A stretch of DNA of 64,000 bases from Curvibacter sp. AEP1-3 (GTDB lineage Bacteria > Pseudomonadota > Gammaproteobacteria > Burkholderiales > Burkholderiaceae_C), in the NCBI RefSeq assembly GCF_002163715.1, contig NZ_CP015698.1, positions 1,364,001-1,428,000 on the forward strand, written 5' to 3'. A program made the position numbers and the translations under genes. Below are positions 25,650-36,055 of the stretch, one piece after another (position 1 is the first letter of the stretch; the number at the start of each line of letters is the position of its first letter). Below the pieces are notes generated by a model. The model searched no databases. It saw only the letters and a list, made by a program, of their open reading frames with translations, and was not told the DNA's origin.

Positions 25650-28032
25650 AGTCCACGCTGTTTTTCATGGCCTGCTGGGCTACGGCATCCAACGCGCCGT
25701 CGACCACGGGCTGTGCCGAAATCACACGCAGCTGACCCGCCGCCACCAGTTTGTCGTGGGTTCGGCGTGTCATGGACTGGGTCGAACCAGCTGCACTCGT
25801 AAACAGGAACAAGGTACCGTGCGGGCTCGCCCAGGTGAGCTGGGTGCGCACCCATTCGCCATTGGTGTGCAATTCGACCCACGAGCCCAGCGGCAATCCC
25901 CCGGCTCCCGGTCCGGATGCCACCGGTGGCACCACGGGCGACAAAATGGTGGTAGCAGCCGTTGTTGTAGGAGGTGCCTCGTCCGGAATATCCAGAAAAT
26001 TGGAGTCTTGTGCTTCCGATGGTGCCACCCAAGGGTTTCCGTCCTCCACAGGGCGGTTGCGCGCGGGCGTCGCTGCAGCGGCCTTGGGAGCTGCCGTTTC
26101 CACCTTGACTGCAGCGGCAGTAGCCTCTTTGTGCACAGCCCTGAAAGCAGCTTGGTGCAAGCCCATGAGTGCTTCCAGGAAAGCACTGGTTTTGGTGGCA
26201 GGGTACTGGACAGTCTCCAGTCCGTCGCGCAAAGTGCTGAGCAGCAAAGGTACCAGCTTGGTGAGCTTGGCAATATTCTTGTGGGCCAGATCCGGGTGGG
26301 TACTCCACAACAGGGCAGAAATCAGCGCTTGGTACTTGTCAGCCGCCGCAGAACCGGCGCCTCCAGAGAGGCGCGCTTGCGCCACCACCTGTGCCCATGG
26401 ACCGCACAAAAATGCCAGCACTACATCAGGCACCTTGGCCGCGTCAGGATGGGAGTCGATTTCGCGGGCAATTTTCTCGGCCAGCAAGTTGCGTTGCTCA
26501 GCTTTCTCCAGGGCCTTGACCGCTTGTGTACGGGCTTGGGCCTGCTTGGCTGCTTCTTCATTCCACATTGCCTGCAGTTCATGCAAGGCATCTGCAAACA
26601 TTTCCGGGCCCTCCGGCTGTGCGTTGGCCAAAGGTGCGATGGCCTCACGTACCTCATCGAGGAAAGCCAGAAAACCCGGGCTCTGCACATTGGCGTAGGC
26701 CAAGCTGCGGTGGGTCACCTCTTGAACCAGCATACGCGCTGCGTGGTGCTTGTCGGTAAACAAGCGGGCATCCACCAACGCCAAGCGCATCAGCGCCGGC
26801 TCCAGCTCACGAATCAATGCCTGAACCGGTTCCAGAAGACGGGGATCCCTGGCGATGTTGTCTACCATCAGGTTCACCACCTCCAGGCTCAACGCCTGTG
26901 CGACACCGCTGGCACTGCGCCTGATGTCTTCGCGTACGGCTTGCAGCCCTTGCAAGCCCGCTGCAGGAGCAACGCCGCCACGTCGCTGCTCCAGTCGTTG
27001 CACGACACGGTCTACTTGCTTCATCTCGGTCAGCGCTTCGAAGGCCGCCGGCACCGTGGATGCGAAATCTGAGTGACTCTCTGCAACCGGTCCGCCGTAG
27101 CCGCCGGGAGACTCGAACTGACGTGCAAACTGTTGCGCGAAAGCGGCCACACGATGCGGCGTCCCCAGCTGATCGAGCTCGCCGGCCAGCAATTTACGCA
27201 GGCGATCCAAGGTCAAAAGTGCCGGGTCCGTCACCGGCTTCGGCGCCCGCAACTCTCGGGCGATCAGGGCCTCACGCTCCGCACTGCCTGGAGCGCTATA
27301 TCGCGATGTTTCTGAAAACGGAGCCGGTGCTGCAGCTTCACGCCCCCTACCCCCGCTAGGCGTACCAGACGCAGAGGGCGCAGGCGTGACGGCATATCCT
27401 GCAGCGACTACGCCTTGTGTCTTCAATTGAGAAGCAAGGCTGGAATACAGCACTTTGAGCTCAGCACCCAAGGCAATACCCATCACGGTCAGCCAATCCA
27501 ACCGCATGGCAGCGGGTGCAGGCGTGCGCTCTACCGTATTGCGCAGCGCAGTGATGTAAGCCTCAGGGCGCAATGGGTTGCGCTCCGGGCGTACGGTTTG
27601 CAGACCCAAGGTAGCGCAAATCAGGGTGTTGAGCTCCGCCAGACTGGCCTCTGCTGCCAACATGGCCATTTGTTGGGCCCGCGCCATGTTGACGCTCTCT
27701 TGCACTTGCACCTCATCCATCAACTCGAGTTGATCGAACTGGACTTCAGCAATTGATGGCATCGCCGCCTTGATGGCCTCGGACGGGCGTGTGAACTGCT
27801 CCAAAAGCGCAGGGCCATAGCCCTCGCGCAAGGTTTGTTCGTGTTGGTAAAGCTGCTTGAGAGACTCCGCATGCACATCGCGCTCACGAAAATCCCGAGA
27901 AGCACTCTCGCGAGCTTGCAAGTCACGACGCAAAGAGGCAATCAGCTTGCCCATGATGGCGTTACCACCCGCCGCGGCGTCTTTGACAGTCGCCTGGTAA
28001 AGAGACGCGTAACGCGGGTTGATATCTTGCAT
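25639..28032 (-). CDS. DUF1631 family protein, copy A
   Basis: 797 residues, cytoplasmic by sequence, mainly helical. Blocks shared with copy B: NPLRPEAYITALR (~155), LLTLDRLRKLLAGELD (~280), THRSLAY, AEQRNLLAEKIA, FLCGPWAQVVAQ and a C-terminal module (about 690-797) with GSWVELHTNGEWVRTQLTWASPHGTLFLF. That module has a PilZ-like look (short beta strands, W-x-R-x-x-L-x-W), but I see no firm RxxxR c-di-GMP motif. Function unknown. The gene lies 25 bp after ettA in the same direction. Confidence 0.85.
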   Translation of the reverse strand: MQDINPRYASLYQATVKDAAAGGNAIMGKLIASLRRDLQARESASRDFRERDVHAESLKQLYQHEQTLREGYGPALLEQFTRPSEAIKAAMPSIAEVQFDQLELMDEVQVQESVNMARAQQMAMLAAEASLAELNTLICATLGLQTVRPERNPLRPEAYITALRNTVERTPAPAAMRLDWLTVMGIALGAELKVLYSSLASQLKTQGVVAAGYAVTPAPSASGTPSGGRGREAAAPAPFSETSRYSAPGSAEREALIARELRAPKPVTDPALLTLDRLRKLLAGELDQLGTPHRVAAFAQQFARQFESPGGYGGPVAESHSDFASTVPAAFEALTEMKQVDRVVQRLEQRRGGVAPAAGLQGLQAVREDIRRSASGVAQALSLEVVNLMVDNIARDPRLLEPVQALIRELEPALMRLALVDARLFTDKHHAARMLVQEVTHRSLAYANVQSPGFLAFLDEVREAIAPLANAQPEGPEMFADALHELQAMWNEEAAKQAQARTQAVKALEKAEQRNLLAEKIAREIDSHPDAAKVPDVVLAFLCGPWAQVVAQARLSGGAGSAAADKYQALISALLWSTHPDLAHKNIAKLTKLVPLLLSTLRDGLETVQYPATKTSAFLEALMGLHQAAFRAVHKEATAAAVKVETAAPKAAAATPARNRPVEDGNPWVAPSEAQDSNFLDIPDEAPPTTTAATTILSPVVPPVASGPGAGGLPLGSWVELHTNGEWVRTQLTWASPHGTLFLFTSAAGSTQSMTRRTHDKLVAAGQLRVISAQPVVDGALDAVAQQAMKNSVDSTL

Positions 28033-28057
28033 GGGGCTTTCTTGCCTCGCCGGCGGT

Positions 28058-29719
28058 TTACTTCAGGGCTTTATAACGCACGCGCTTGGGTTTGGCACCC
28101 TCTTCGCCCAGACGCTTCTTCTTGTCGGCTTCGTACTCTTGGTAGTTGCCATCAAAGAAGGTCCACTGGCTGTCACCTTCGGCAGCGAGGATGTGAGTCG
28201 CGATACGGTCCAGGAACCAGCGATCGTGAGAAATCACCAGCATGGTCCCGGCGAATTCGAGCAGCGCATCTTCCAGGGCACGCAGGGTTTCCACGTCCAG
28301 ATCGTTGGACGGTTCATCCAGCATCAGCACATTGCCGCCTGCGATCAAAGTCTTTGCCAAGTGCAACCGACCTCGCTCACCACCTGACAACATGCCCACT
28401 TTCTTCTGCTGGTCGCCGCCGTTGAAGTTGAATCGACCGCAATAGGCGCGGCTGGCCATCTGGAACTTGCCCACGTTCAGGATGTCGAGGCCACCGGAAA
28501 CATCTTCCCAGACGGTCTTGTCATCCGACAATGCGTCCCGGTGCTGGTCGACAAATGCCATCTTGACCGTAGAGCCGATAACGACTTCACCCGAGTCCGG
28601 CTTTTCACGGCCTGCGATCAGCTTGAACAATGTCGATTTACCGGCGCCGTTGGGGCCGATGATGCCGACAATCGCGCCGGCAGGGATGTTGAAGCTCAGG
28701 TTGTCGATCAGCACGCGGTCGCCAAAAGACTTGCTCACGCCCTTGAACTCAATCACTTGGCTACCCAAGCGGTCCGCCACGGGAATAAAGATCTCGTTGG
28801 TCTCGTTGCGCTTCTGGTATTCGTAGTCACTCAATTCTTCAAAGCGGGCCAGACGGGCCTTGCTTTTCGCTTGGCGGGCCTTGGGGTTCTGACGGGACCA
28901 CTCCAATTCCTTCTTCAAGGCTTTGGCACGGGCTTCTTCGCCTTTTTGTTCGGCTTCCAGGCGGGCGCCCTTTTGGGTCAGCCAATCGGAATAGTTGCCC
29001 TTGTATGGAATGCCGGAGCCACGGTCCAATTCCAAAATCCACTCCGCCGCGTTGTCCAGGAAGTAGCGATCGTGGGTAATAGCGACCACTGTGCCGGAAT
29101 AGCGTTGCAGAAACTGCTCCAACCAGTCCACCGATTCGGCGTCCAAGTGGTTGGTGGGTTCGTCGAGCAGCAACATGTCAGGCTTGGAGAGCAACAGCCG
29201 GCACAGAGCCACGCGGCGCTTTTCACCGCCGGACAGGACGCCGATGTTGGCATCCCATGGGGGCAGACGCAGGGCGTCAGCAGCAATTTCCAATTGATGC
29301 TCAGAGTCCGTGCCAGCGGTTGCGATGATGGCTTCGAGCTCGGCCTGTTCAGCGGCCAATGCGTCAAAGTCGGCGTCTTCCGCACCGTAAGCCGCATACA
29401 CCTCTTCAAGGCGGGCTTTGGCAGAAAACACCTTGCCCATGCCGCTTTCGACAGCTTCACGCACAGTGTGGCTCGGATCGAGTTGGGGTTCCTGGGGCAG
29501 ATAACCGATATTCAAGCCGGCCATGGGAATGGCTTCGCCCTCAATTTCCTTGTCCACACCCGCCATGATCTTGAGCAGGGTGGATTTGCCGGAACCGTTA
29601 GTACCCAAGACGCCGATCTTGGCACCGGGAAAAAAGGAAAGGGAGATGTCTTTAAGAATGTGCCGCTTGGGGGGCACGATCTTGCCGACGCGGTTCATGG
29701 AGAAAACGTATTGGGCCAT
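28058..29719 (-). CDS. ettA: Energy-dependent translational throttle protein EttA (ABC-F)
   Basis: 553 residues, two ABC ATPase domains and no membrane part. It gates the ribosome E site according to the ATP/ADP ratio. Walker A sites are LGTNGSGKST and GPNGAGKST; signatures are LSGGEKRRVALCR and LSGGERGRLHLAK; Walker B sites LLLDEPTNHLD and LMLDEPSNDLD. The arm insertion and basic P-site tether (KALKKELEWSRQNPKARQ) match EttA rather than Uup. The tail KRVRYKALK is basic. It is flanked on both sides by DUF1631 genes in the same orientation. Confidence 0.96.
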   Translation of the reverse strand: MAQYVFSMNRVGKIVPPKRHILKDISLSFFPGAKIGVLGTNGSGKSTLLKIMAGVDKEIEGEAIPMAGLNIGYLPQEPQLDPSHTVREAVESGMGKVFSAKARLEEVYAAYGAEDADFDALAAEQAELEAIIATAGTDSEHQLEIAADALRLPPWDANIGVLSGGEKRRVALCRLLLSKPDMLLLDEPTNHLDAESVDWLEQFLQRYSGTVVAITHDRYFLDNAAEWILELDRGSGIPYKGNYSDWLTQKGARLEAEQKGEEARAKALKKELEWSRQNPKARQAKSKARLARFEELSDYEYQKRNETNEIFIPVADRLGSQVIEFKGVSKSFGDRVLIDNLSFNIPAGAIVGIIGPNGAGKSTLFKLIAGREKPDSGEVVIGSTVKMAFVDQHRDALSDDKTVWEDVSGGLDILNVGKFQMASRAYCGRFNFNGGDQQKKVGMLSGGERGRLHLAKTLIAGGNVLMLDEPSNDLDVETLRALEDALLEFAGTMLVISHDRWFLDRIATHILAAEGDSQWTFFDGNYQEYEADKKKRLGEEGAKPKRVRYKALK

Positions 29720-29777
29720 TGCGATTCTGGTTATTCAGCGGTAAAACCATATTATCGACTGCTCGGCCGTCTTCCCC

Positions 29778-32003
29778 TTATTTGTTGGCCACTGGAGGGC
29801 CATCGAACGCGTTTTTCACGTCATTCAACAAAGCTTCACGGGCAACCGCATCCAATGCGTTATCCATCACATGACCGTCAGAGACCAAGCGGATCAATCC
29901 CAAGCCGCGAAGTCTGTCCATAGTCCGGCGTGACATGGAATGCGCCATACCTCCGCTTGACATGAACATGAACAAGGTCCGGTGAGGACTGGCCCAGGAC
30001 AACTGTGCCCGCACCCACTCGCCTCCCAACGCGAGGTCTACCCAAGAACCTGTACGTAAGTTTTCTGCACCCCAGGCATTCTGGAGCTCCGGGTCCGACA
30101 CCTCAGGAACGTCTGCCGTCGCAGGCTTGGGCATCTGCATGTGCGTGAGAAATCCCGAATCCTGGGCCTCCATTTCGGCTATCCAGAGCTCGTCGTCCGT
30201 CATTTCGGCTGCAGCTTCCACCGCCTCTGGTGCGGTGGTCGGCGCATCTCGTTGAGCTACGTATTTGGCGTTGTCAAAGGCTTGTTCGTGGATGTCAATC
30301 AAAGCATCGAAAAACGGGGGAATCCGTTCTTCGGGGTAGTCCACCAGCAACAAGCCCTGACGAATTTTGAGCAGCATCTGGGGGACCAACCCGACCAAAC
30401 GTGGCCGGTTTTTTCGCACCAGTCGCGGTTGCACGCTCCAGATGAGGTCGTCCACCAACGCCAGGTACCCTTCAGAATCGTCGGTGCCATCAGCAAACTT
30501 CAGTTGATATTCGGCCACCACCTGCGCCCAGGGTCCCCGCAAAAATGCCAGCACGATCTCCGGTGCATTCTTGAAGGTCATGCGTTGCGCGAACTCCTGA
30601 GCCAAGCGCTGGGCCAACATATTTCGCTGCTCGGCGTGCATCAGTCCCCGAGCAGCCTCTGCAGCCAATTGCTTCTGCTGCTGGTCCTCCTGGGCCCAGC
30701 CCTCTTCCAGCTTGCGGACCATACGTTCAAAGGCCTTGGCGTCGCCCCCGCCGCCGGCCAGCACGCTGATGGCGTTGTCCAGCGTCTTCTGAAAGTGAAA
30801 ATAGCCCGCATCGTCCTCTGACTGAAACGCCAAACTGCGGTGAGTCATGCGGTCCAGAAAAACACGCGCGGGGTGCTTTCGATCGGCAAAGAACCGCGGG
30901 TCATGGGCGGAGAGGCGCTGCAATACAGGCTCCATGTTCACGACCGATTGCCGTACGCCTTCGAGCAAACGTCGGTCCTGCATCAGGTTTTCCAACATGA
31001 GTCGCACCACTTCCTCGCCCAGCTCTTTGCCCAGTGCCTTGCCTTGAAGTGCTTCGACTTTGGCTCGGGAGGTGGTCGCCAACGTCTTTCCGCTGTCTGA
31101 ATCCACACGACTTGCGCGTTGCGACAAACGCTTGAGCATGGGCTCCACCAGCTTCATATCTTCCAGCGCCACAAATGAGGCAGGCACGGTATGGGTGAAG
31201 TCGGCATTTCCTGCCACCATGGGGCGCGGGTCCAACTCTCCAGACAGCAAGCGACGGAGCTTATCCAGGGTCAACAGACTGCGGGTGACCGCTGTTTCGA
31301 CCGGCTTCGCCGGAGCACCAAAAGGATTGGACGACGGCGCGTAGGCAGCTACGGGCTCCACACCGTGGGACTTGAGCCACTCCACCAGCTCCTTGTACAT
31401 ATTATTCAGCGCCGCACCCAGGATGCCGGCAGCAGGGGCCATAACAGCCGATCGGGTTTCGTCATCCGGCAAGACCTGTCCGAATGCCTCTCTCAGGGCA
31501 TGCACAAAAGCCTCCGGCTTCAGCGGATTCAGATGCGCCTGCACGCTGGCCCAGCCCATCAGGCTGCTCACCAATGCATTGAGCGCCGGCAGTACGGCCT
31601 CCACCGAGCGATTTACCTCTTGCTCCGTGACCGCCAGTTCGATGTTGGCGTCAATTTGTTCTTCTTCCAAAAACTGGAAGTCATCAAAACGAACTTGACT
31701 GATCTGGGGCTTGCGGAAGGAGCCCCCTCCGTACACCGCGCTACGCAGCTCAACACGGAACACCGCCTTGGCTTCGGCGCACTGGGCGTTCAGCCGGTCT
31801 ACCGCAGCTTGGCGAACCGGGTGCAAACGGGCGTGCAAGGTGTTGCCACCGGCCACCGCCAACATAAGTTGCAAACCTTCCAGCACGTCCTCCAGCAAAG
31901 CATCGCTTTGCTCAAGCACCGCCTCAATACACGTGGATAAAGACGGCTTGTCATCGCCGGGCTCGTGGGCCACGCCCAAGCGTCGCAACAGGTATTTCTT
32001 CAT
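29778..32003 (-). CDS. DUF1631 family protein, copy B
   Basis: 741 residues from the ATG at 32003; a GTG at 32039 would add 12. It shares ordered blocks with copy A: NPLKPEAFVHALR, LLTLDKLRRLLSGELD, THRSLAF, AEQRNMLAQRLA, FLRGPWAQVVAE and the C-terminal GSWVDLALGGEWVRAQLSWASPHRTLFMF. The first ~100 residues differ (KKYLLRRLGVAHEPGDD), so this is a diverged paralogue. No ribosome site clearly decides the start. It lies 58 bp upstream of ettA, so DUF1631-ettA-DUF1631 probably form one unit. Confidence 0.83.
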   Translation of the reverse strand: MKKYLLRRLGVAHEPGDDKPSLSTCIEAVLEQSDALLEDVLEGLQLMLAVAGGNTLHARLHPVRQAAVDRLNAQCAEAKAVFRVELRSAVYGGGSFRKPQISQVRFDDFQFLEEEQIDANIELAVTEQEVNRSVEAVLPALNALVSSLMGWASVQAHLNPLKPEAFVHALREAFGQVLPDDETRSAVMAPAAGILGAALNNMYKELVEWLKSHGVEPVAAYAPSSNPFGAPAKPVETAVTRSLLTLDKLRRLLSGELDPRPMVAGNADFTHTVPASFVALEDMKLVEPMLKRLSQRASRVDSDSGKTLATTSRAKVEALQGKALGKELGEEVVRLMLENLMQDRRLLEGVRQSVVNMEPVLQRLSAHDPRFFADRKHPARVFLDRMTHRSLAFQSEDDAGYFHFQKTLDNAISVLAGGGGDAKAFERMVRKLEEGWAQEDQQQKQLAAEAARGLMHAEQRNMLAQRLAQEFAQRMTFKNAPEIVLAFLRGPWAQVVAEYQLKFADGTDDSEGYLALVDDLIWSVQPRLVRKNRPRLVGLVPQMLLKIRQGLLLVDYPEERIPPFFDALIDIHEQAFDNAKYVAQRDAPTTAPEAVEAAAEMTDDELWIAEMEAQDSGFLTHMQMPKPATADVPEVSDPELQNAWGAENLRTGSWVDLALGGEWVRAQLSWASPHRTLFMFMSSGGMAHSMSRRTMDRLRGLGLIRLVSDGHVMDNALDAVAREALLNDVKNAFDGPPVANK

Positions 32004-32290
32004 CGTGGGCTTATTTTCATCGCCTCGAACGGGCAGCACCAGTGTATTGACAGTTTGTTACCCGTCAGTAAACGCGGCGGACACTTTGTGTCGTTTTCCG
32101 GACATTCGGCCAAGCGTGCGACAATACGGTCCATTGCAGCTTTTCAGTTGCCTGCAATACCAGCACCTTGCTGGGGACCCCACGTGACAAGGGCGTCCCA
32201 CTTTTGAATCCATCTGCCTTTGACTGACTGCTGTGCCGCGTGCCAGCAGAACGGCCGATTCCCAAGCGTCCAGGACGGACGCATTTATCC

Positions 32291-34069
32291 ATGAACTTTG
32301 AAGAATTGAAGCTGGCACCTGCCATTGTGAAGGCCGTGCGTGAGCAGGGTTACGAAACGCCCACCGCCATCCAGGCGCAAGCCATTCCATTGGTACTCGA
32401 AGGCCACGACCTGCTGGGCGGCGCCCAGACAGGTACCGGCAAGACCGCTGCATTCACCCTGCCCCTGCTGCACCGCCTCTCCATGAGCCGCAGCGCGCAG
32501 AACAAATTCGGCGGCACCGGCATCCGCGCCCTTGTGCTGACCCCCACCCGCGAACTCGCCGCCCAAGTAGAAGAGTCGGTGCGCCAGTACGGCAAATACT
32601 TGCAACTCAGCTCCACCGTCGTGTTCGGCGGCGTAGGGATGAACCCGCAGATTTCCAAAGTAAAAAAGGGCGTCGACATTCTGGTGGCCACTCCTGGCCG
32701 TCTGCTGGATTTGGCCCAACAAGGCATGTTGGACCTGGGCCAAGTGCAAATGCTGGTGCTGGACGAAGCCGACCGCATGTTGGACATGGGCTTCATCCAT
32801 GACGTGAAAAAAGTGCTGGCCCTGGTGCCCAAAGAAAAGCAAAGCCTGCTGTTCTCTGCGACCTTCAGCGACGAAATCCGCGAGCTGGCCAACGGCCTGC
32901 TCAAGAACCCGCAAAGCGTGCAAGTCACTCCGCGCAACACCACGGTGCAGCGCATCACCCAAGTGATCCACCCCGTGGGCCGCGGCAAGAAAAAGGCATT
33001 GCTCGCCCACATCATCAACGAGCAAAACTGGAGCCAGGTGCTGGTGTTCACCCGTACCAAGTTCGGTGCCAACAACGTGGCTGAGTTTCTGGAAAAAAAC
33101 GGCATCACTGCCATGGCGCTGCACGGCAACAAGAGCCAAGCCGCCCGTACCCAGGCCCTGTCCGGCTTCAAGAGCGGCGATGTGCGCGCCTTGGTGGCCA
33201 CCGACATTGCTGCCCGCGGTATCGACATTGACGACCTGCCGCACGTGGTGAACTACGAAATCCCGAACGTGAGCGAAGACTATGTCCACCGCATCGGCCG
33301 CACGGGTCGTGCCGGTGCCGATGGCGCCGCTGTGAACCTGGTGTGCCTGGACGAAGAAGGCTTCATGCAGGACATCGAGCGCTTCACCAAGCAAAAAATC
33401 GAAGTCAAGTTGGTCGAGGGATTTGCCCCCGAGCCGGGTGAAAAGGCCGAGCCTATCGCCATGGGCCGCCAGACCATCTGGGGCGGCGCAGGCAAGCCAC
33501 CCAGCCGTGACGTGATGCAGGCAGCCGCCAAGGCCGCCCGCACCGAAATGCTGCAACGCGTGCGTGACAACAAAGCCGGCCACGGCGGTGGTCGCGGTGG
33601 CAATGCTGGCGCGGGTGGTGGCGGTAACGGCGGTGGCCGCGGTGGTCAAGGTGCCCGTGGCAATGGTGGTGGCAATGTCGGCAGCGGCCGAGGCCCTGAT
33701 CGCGGTGGTGAATTCCAGCCCCCCCGCTCGCAAGGCCCGCGTCCCGCACAAGGCCGTGGCCCGCGCCGTGAAGGCGGCAGCGCCGAGTTCCAGCCGCCTG
33801 CAGGCTTCACCCACGAAGGTCGCGCTCCGCGTCCATCCACCGCGCAACCTGACCCCATGCGCACCAGCGTCGATATGATGGCTGGCCGTGGCGCCCGCCG
33901 CGGTGGTGGCGGTGGCTTTGGCGGCGGTGGCCGCAGTGGAGGTGGAAATGGCGGCGGATACGGTGGTGGCGGTGGCGGCTTCGGCGGCGGTGGACGCCCG
34001 GGTGGCGGTGGTCGCGGGGGCAACGGGCCTCGTGGGCCGCGCGGTCCTGGCGGCTCTTCTAGCCGATAA
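32291..34069 (+). CDS. rhlE: DEAD-box RNA helicase RhlE with long Gly/Arg-rich tail
   Basis: 592 residues. It unwinds RNA with ATP in ribosome assembly and RNA decay. Motifs in order: Q motif ([21 protein letters not shown]), [32 protein letters not shown] in [20 protein letters not shown] and [10 protein letters not shown]. The last ~170 residues are an RGG-type low-complexity tail ending [14 protein letters not shown]. The ATG at 32291 lines up with MNFEELKL. The 287 bp before it hold no gene and probably the promoter and a long leader. The final 80 bp also encode the start of the next protein in another frame. Confidence 0.95.
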   Translation: MNFEELKLAPAIVKAVREQGYETPTAIQAQAIPLVLEGHDLLGGAQTGTGKTAAFTLPLLHRLSMSRSAQNKFGGTGIRALVLTPTRELAAQVEESVRQYGKYLQLSSTVVFGGVGMNPQISKVKKGVDILVATPGRLLDLAQQGMLDLGQVQMLVLDEADRMLDMGFIHDVKKVLALVPKEKQSLLFSATFSDEIRELANGLLKNPQSVQVTPRNTTVQRITQVIHPVGRGKKKALLAHIINEQNWSQVLVFTRTKFGANNVAEFLEKNGITAMALHGNKSQAARTQALSGFKSGDVRALVATDIAARGIDIDDLPHVVNYEIPNVSEDYVHRIGRTGRAGADGAAVNLVCLDEEGFMQDIERFTKQKIEVKLVEGFAPEPGEKAEPIAMGRQTIWGGAGKPPSRDVMQAAAKAARTEMLQRVRDNKAGHGGGRGGNAGAGGGGNGGGRGGQGARGNGGGNVGSGRGPDRGGEFQPPRSQGPRPAQGRGPRREGGSAEFQPPAGFTHEGRAPRPSTAQPDPMRTSVDMMAGRGARRGGGGGFGGGGRSGGGNGGGYGGGGGGFGGGGRPGGGGRGGNGPRGPRGPGGSSSR

Positions 34070-34661
34070 ACACACCAGCGCGGTACACAGTCTGGGGCGG
34101 CGCACGCTGCCCTTGACCCACACTAAGCTGACCCAACACATCGTCGACTTTGCGGCGCTCCCTGAGCTGCCGCAAATCGACGATGTTTTTGTTTGTCTGG
34201 GCACGACCATCAAGGTGGCCGGCAGCCAGGCCGCGTTCCGCGCGGTGGACTATGACGCCGTTATGGCTGTAGCGCAGATGGGACGTGCGCAGGGCGCTAC
34301 GAAATTAGGAGTGGTCAGCGCCATGGGCGCGGATGCCAAGTCTGGCGTTTTCTACAACCGCGTCAAAGGCGAAGTGGAAGATGCGATTGCACAGCTGGGC
34401 TACACAAGTGTCAGCATCGTGCGCCCTTCCCTCTTGGTGGGTGATCGCGGCCCGCTGAACCAACCCGAGCGACCCGGCGAGCGTATCGGCCTGGTGGTCA
34501 GCAAACTGCTCAAGCCACTCATTCCTGCCAACTACCTGCCCGTGCAAGCCGAAGACGTGGCTGCTGGCTTGGTGCAGGCTGTCAAAGCTGGGCAACCTGG
34601 TGTGCAACTCATTTTGTCGGGTGCCTTGCAGGGCGCGGCAACCCGCACCGCTGCGACTTAG
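33990..34661 (+). CDS. NAD(P)H-binding TIP30/YbjT-like oxidoreductase
   Basis: About 223 residues. The atypical-SDR Rossmann site [18 protein letters not shown] is at the N-terminus, followed by [57 protein letters not shown] (Tyr/Lys pair) and [12 protein letters not shown], as in the HTATIP2/TIP30-like group. The start must lie inside the rhlE tail: GTGs at 33990, 34002 or 34008 are the options, with no good ribosome site. Without the overlap the cofactor loop would be lost, so the overlap is real unless the protein is inactive. Substrate unknown. Its stop overlaps the convergent cupin gene by 4 bp. Confidence 0.8.
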   Translation: MDARVAVVAGATGLVGRAVLAALLADKHTSAVHSLGRRTLPLTHTKLTQHIVDFAALPELPQIDDVFVCLGTTIKVAGSQAAFRAVDYDAVMAVAQMGRAQGATKLGVVSAMGADAKSGVFYNRVKGEVEDAIAQLGYTSVSIVRPSLLVGDRGPLNQPERPGERIGLVVSKLLKPLIPANYLPVQAEDVAAGLVQAVKAGQPGVQLILSGALQGAATRTAAT

Positions 34662-35038
34662 CCCCGCACAAACAGGGTGACCAAAGGCTGGTCACCCACT
34701 TGGCGGCTCCAGTGGCCATGGATGGCCGGGTCAAACGTGGCGCCTTCGGGCAGCAAATCTGCCGAGTAAAAGTGCTGGCCGGGCCCAAACACGCGCGAAC
34801 TGCCGTGCACCCCGATCTCCATCTGCCCTTGCAAAATAAAGCACCACTGGGTGTGCCCCGAGCAATGGAACTGGCTGCGAAAGCCCACCGGGCTGGTGCG
34901 CAACTGGTAGCCGCCCGACGCAAACACTTCTGAGAGCATGGACTGCGGATTGCCCTCGTTCAAAGGAATCGGCTCCTCACGGAACTTGGCGAAGCCGTCG
35001 GTGTCGGTGTACAGAATGACTTGAGTGAATGTGCTCAT
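34658..35038 (-). CDS. Cupin-domain protein
   Basis: 126 residues, a small single cupin barrel (QVILYTDTDGFAKFREEPIPL; FHCSGHTQWCFILQGQMEIGVHG; VFGPGQHFYSADLLPEGATFDPAIHGHWS). His residues in HCSGHTQW and HGHW, with a Gln/Glu in LQGQMEIG, could hold a metal. Function unknown. The ATG at 35038 fits the family N-terminus (MSTFTQVILYTD). It is divergent from gloA. Confidence 0.85.
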   Translation of the reverse strand: MSTFTQVILYTDTDGFAKFREEPIPLNEGNPQSMLSEVFASGGYQLRTSPVGFRSQFHCSGHTQWCFILQGQMEIGVHGSSRVFGPGQHFYSADLLPEGATFDPAIHGHWSRQVGDQPLVTLFVRG

Positions 35039-35113
35039 TGTGGGCCTTTGAAAGTTGGCGGGATTATTCACCATGCACAGACAGGGCAAAGGCCCTGATG
35101 CACAATTTGCCGC

Positions 35114-35527
35114 ATGCAATTCCTCCACACCATGCTGCGCGTTGGCAACCTTCAACGCTCCATCGATTTCTACACCCAAGTGCTAGGCATGCAATTGCTG
35201 CGCACCTCGGAGAACCCGGAATACAAATACAGCCTCGCCTTCCTCGGATTCGATGGCGGCAACCCCGCTCAGGCTGAGATCGAGCTCACCTACAACTGGG
35301 GCACCGAAAGCTACGAACTGGGCACCGCCTACGGCCACATCGCCCTGGGCGTGCCCGACGCCTATGCCGCCGTGGAGAAAATCAAAGCCGCCGGCGGCAA
35401 CGTGACCCGCGAGGCTGGCCCCGTCAAAGGCGGCAGCACAGTGATCGCCTTCGTAACCGATCCGGACGGCTACAAGATCGAACTGATCCAAAAAGCACCA
35501 AGAGAAGCAGGTGTAGGCCTGCGTTAA
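35114..35527 (+). CDS. gloA: Lactoylglutathione lyase (glyoxalase I)
   Basis: 137 residues. It converts the methylglyoxal-glutathione hemithioacetal to S-lactoylglutathione. Metal ligands are readable: His5 in [12 protein letters not shown], Glu in [10 protein letters not shown] (~56), His in GHIALGV (~74) and Glu in YKIELIQ (~122). The short length without the eukaryotic insertions suggests the Ni/Co-dependent bacterial class. Its stop overlaps the convergent AHSA1 gene by 4 bp. Confidence 0.96.
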   Translation: MQFLHTMLRVGNLQRSIDFYTQVLGMQLLRTSENPEYKYSLAFLGFDGGNPAQAEIELTYNWGTESYELGTAYGHIALGVPDAYAAVEKIKAAGGNVTREAGPVKGGSTVIAFVTDPDGYKIELIQKAPREAGVGLR

Positions 35528-35958
35528 CGCAGTACCTCGGCGGCCAATCGCTCCAGATTCTGCTGGTTGGCCGCAGCCACAAAGGTGGCCAGGGCTTGGT
35601 AATGCTCTACGGTGTCAAAGGTCTGCCGCCAGCACACTTCGGTACCTTCGCCTGAGGGCTTGAGCTCCAGCGTCAATGTGAAACGGTGGCCGTTCAGGTG
35701 CTCTATCTCCCACAAAGCATCCAGCACGATCCTGGAAAACCGGCTTTCATTCGGATAGTCCGTCCCGTCCGGCGCATGCATGGTCAGCACCCAGCTGCCC
35801 CCGGGCTGGAAATCAAATGTGTGCATGGTGCTGCTGAAGCCATCCGGGCCCCACCAACGTGCCACCCGATCAGGGCCGCTCATGGCGGCGAATACAGTGG
35901 ATGGCGATGCAGCGATGAAGTGGCTGCGGATATCAGAACGGTGATCTATGGATTCCAT
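35524..35958 (-). CDS. SRPBCC/AHSA1-domain protein
   Basis: 144 residues of the START-like AHSA1 family ([58 protein letters not shown] and HFLT-like end). The WWGP block and GGSW motif are diagnostic. Such proteins bind hydrophobic ligands; no specific role is known. The ATG at 35958 is preferred over an upstream GTG-rich reading. Confidence 0.87.
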   Translation of the reverse strand: MESIDHRSDIRSHFIAASPSTVFAAMSGPDRVARWWGPDGFSSTMHTFDFQPGGSWVLTMHAPDGTDYPNESRFSRIVLDALWEIEHLNGHRFTLTLELKPSGEGTEVCWRQTFDTVEHYQALATFVAAANQQNLERLAAEVLR

Positions 35959-36055
35959 TTCGTGGTCCTGTCGCGTAGAAACCAATAGTTAGGCTGTCGA
36001 CATGTGCGCCACCCTGGCTGCCAGGGAAAGTAATCGCGGCAGATTCGCTGCACAT

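Noticed and set aside
32004..32290. A small gene or riboswitch ahead of rhlE
   Set aside because: Frames here are short and lack ribosome sites, and no known riboswitch core is visible; it is best treated as promoter and leader.
33560..34069. Tandem GGT/GGC-rich units at the end of rhlE as a DNA repeat array
   Set aside because: The units vary and encode an ordinary RGG-type tail; no spacer or CRISPR-like pattern.
34268..34300. GTAGCGC...GCGCTAC inverted repeat inside the TIP30-like gene
   Set aside because: It lies in well-conserved coding sequence and lacks the repeat core; a 7-bp match is expected by chance in GC-rich DNA.
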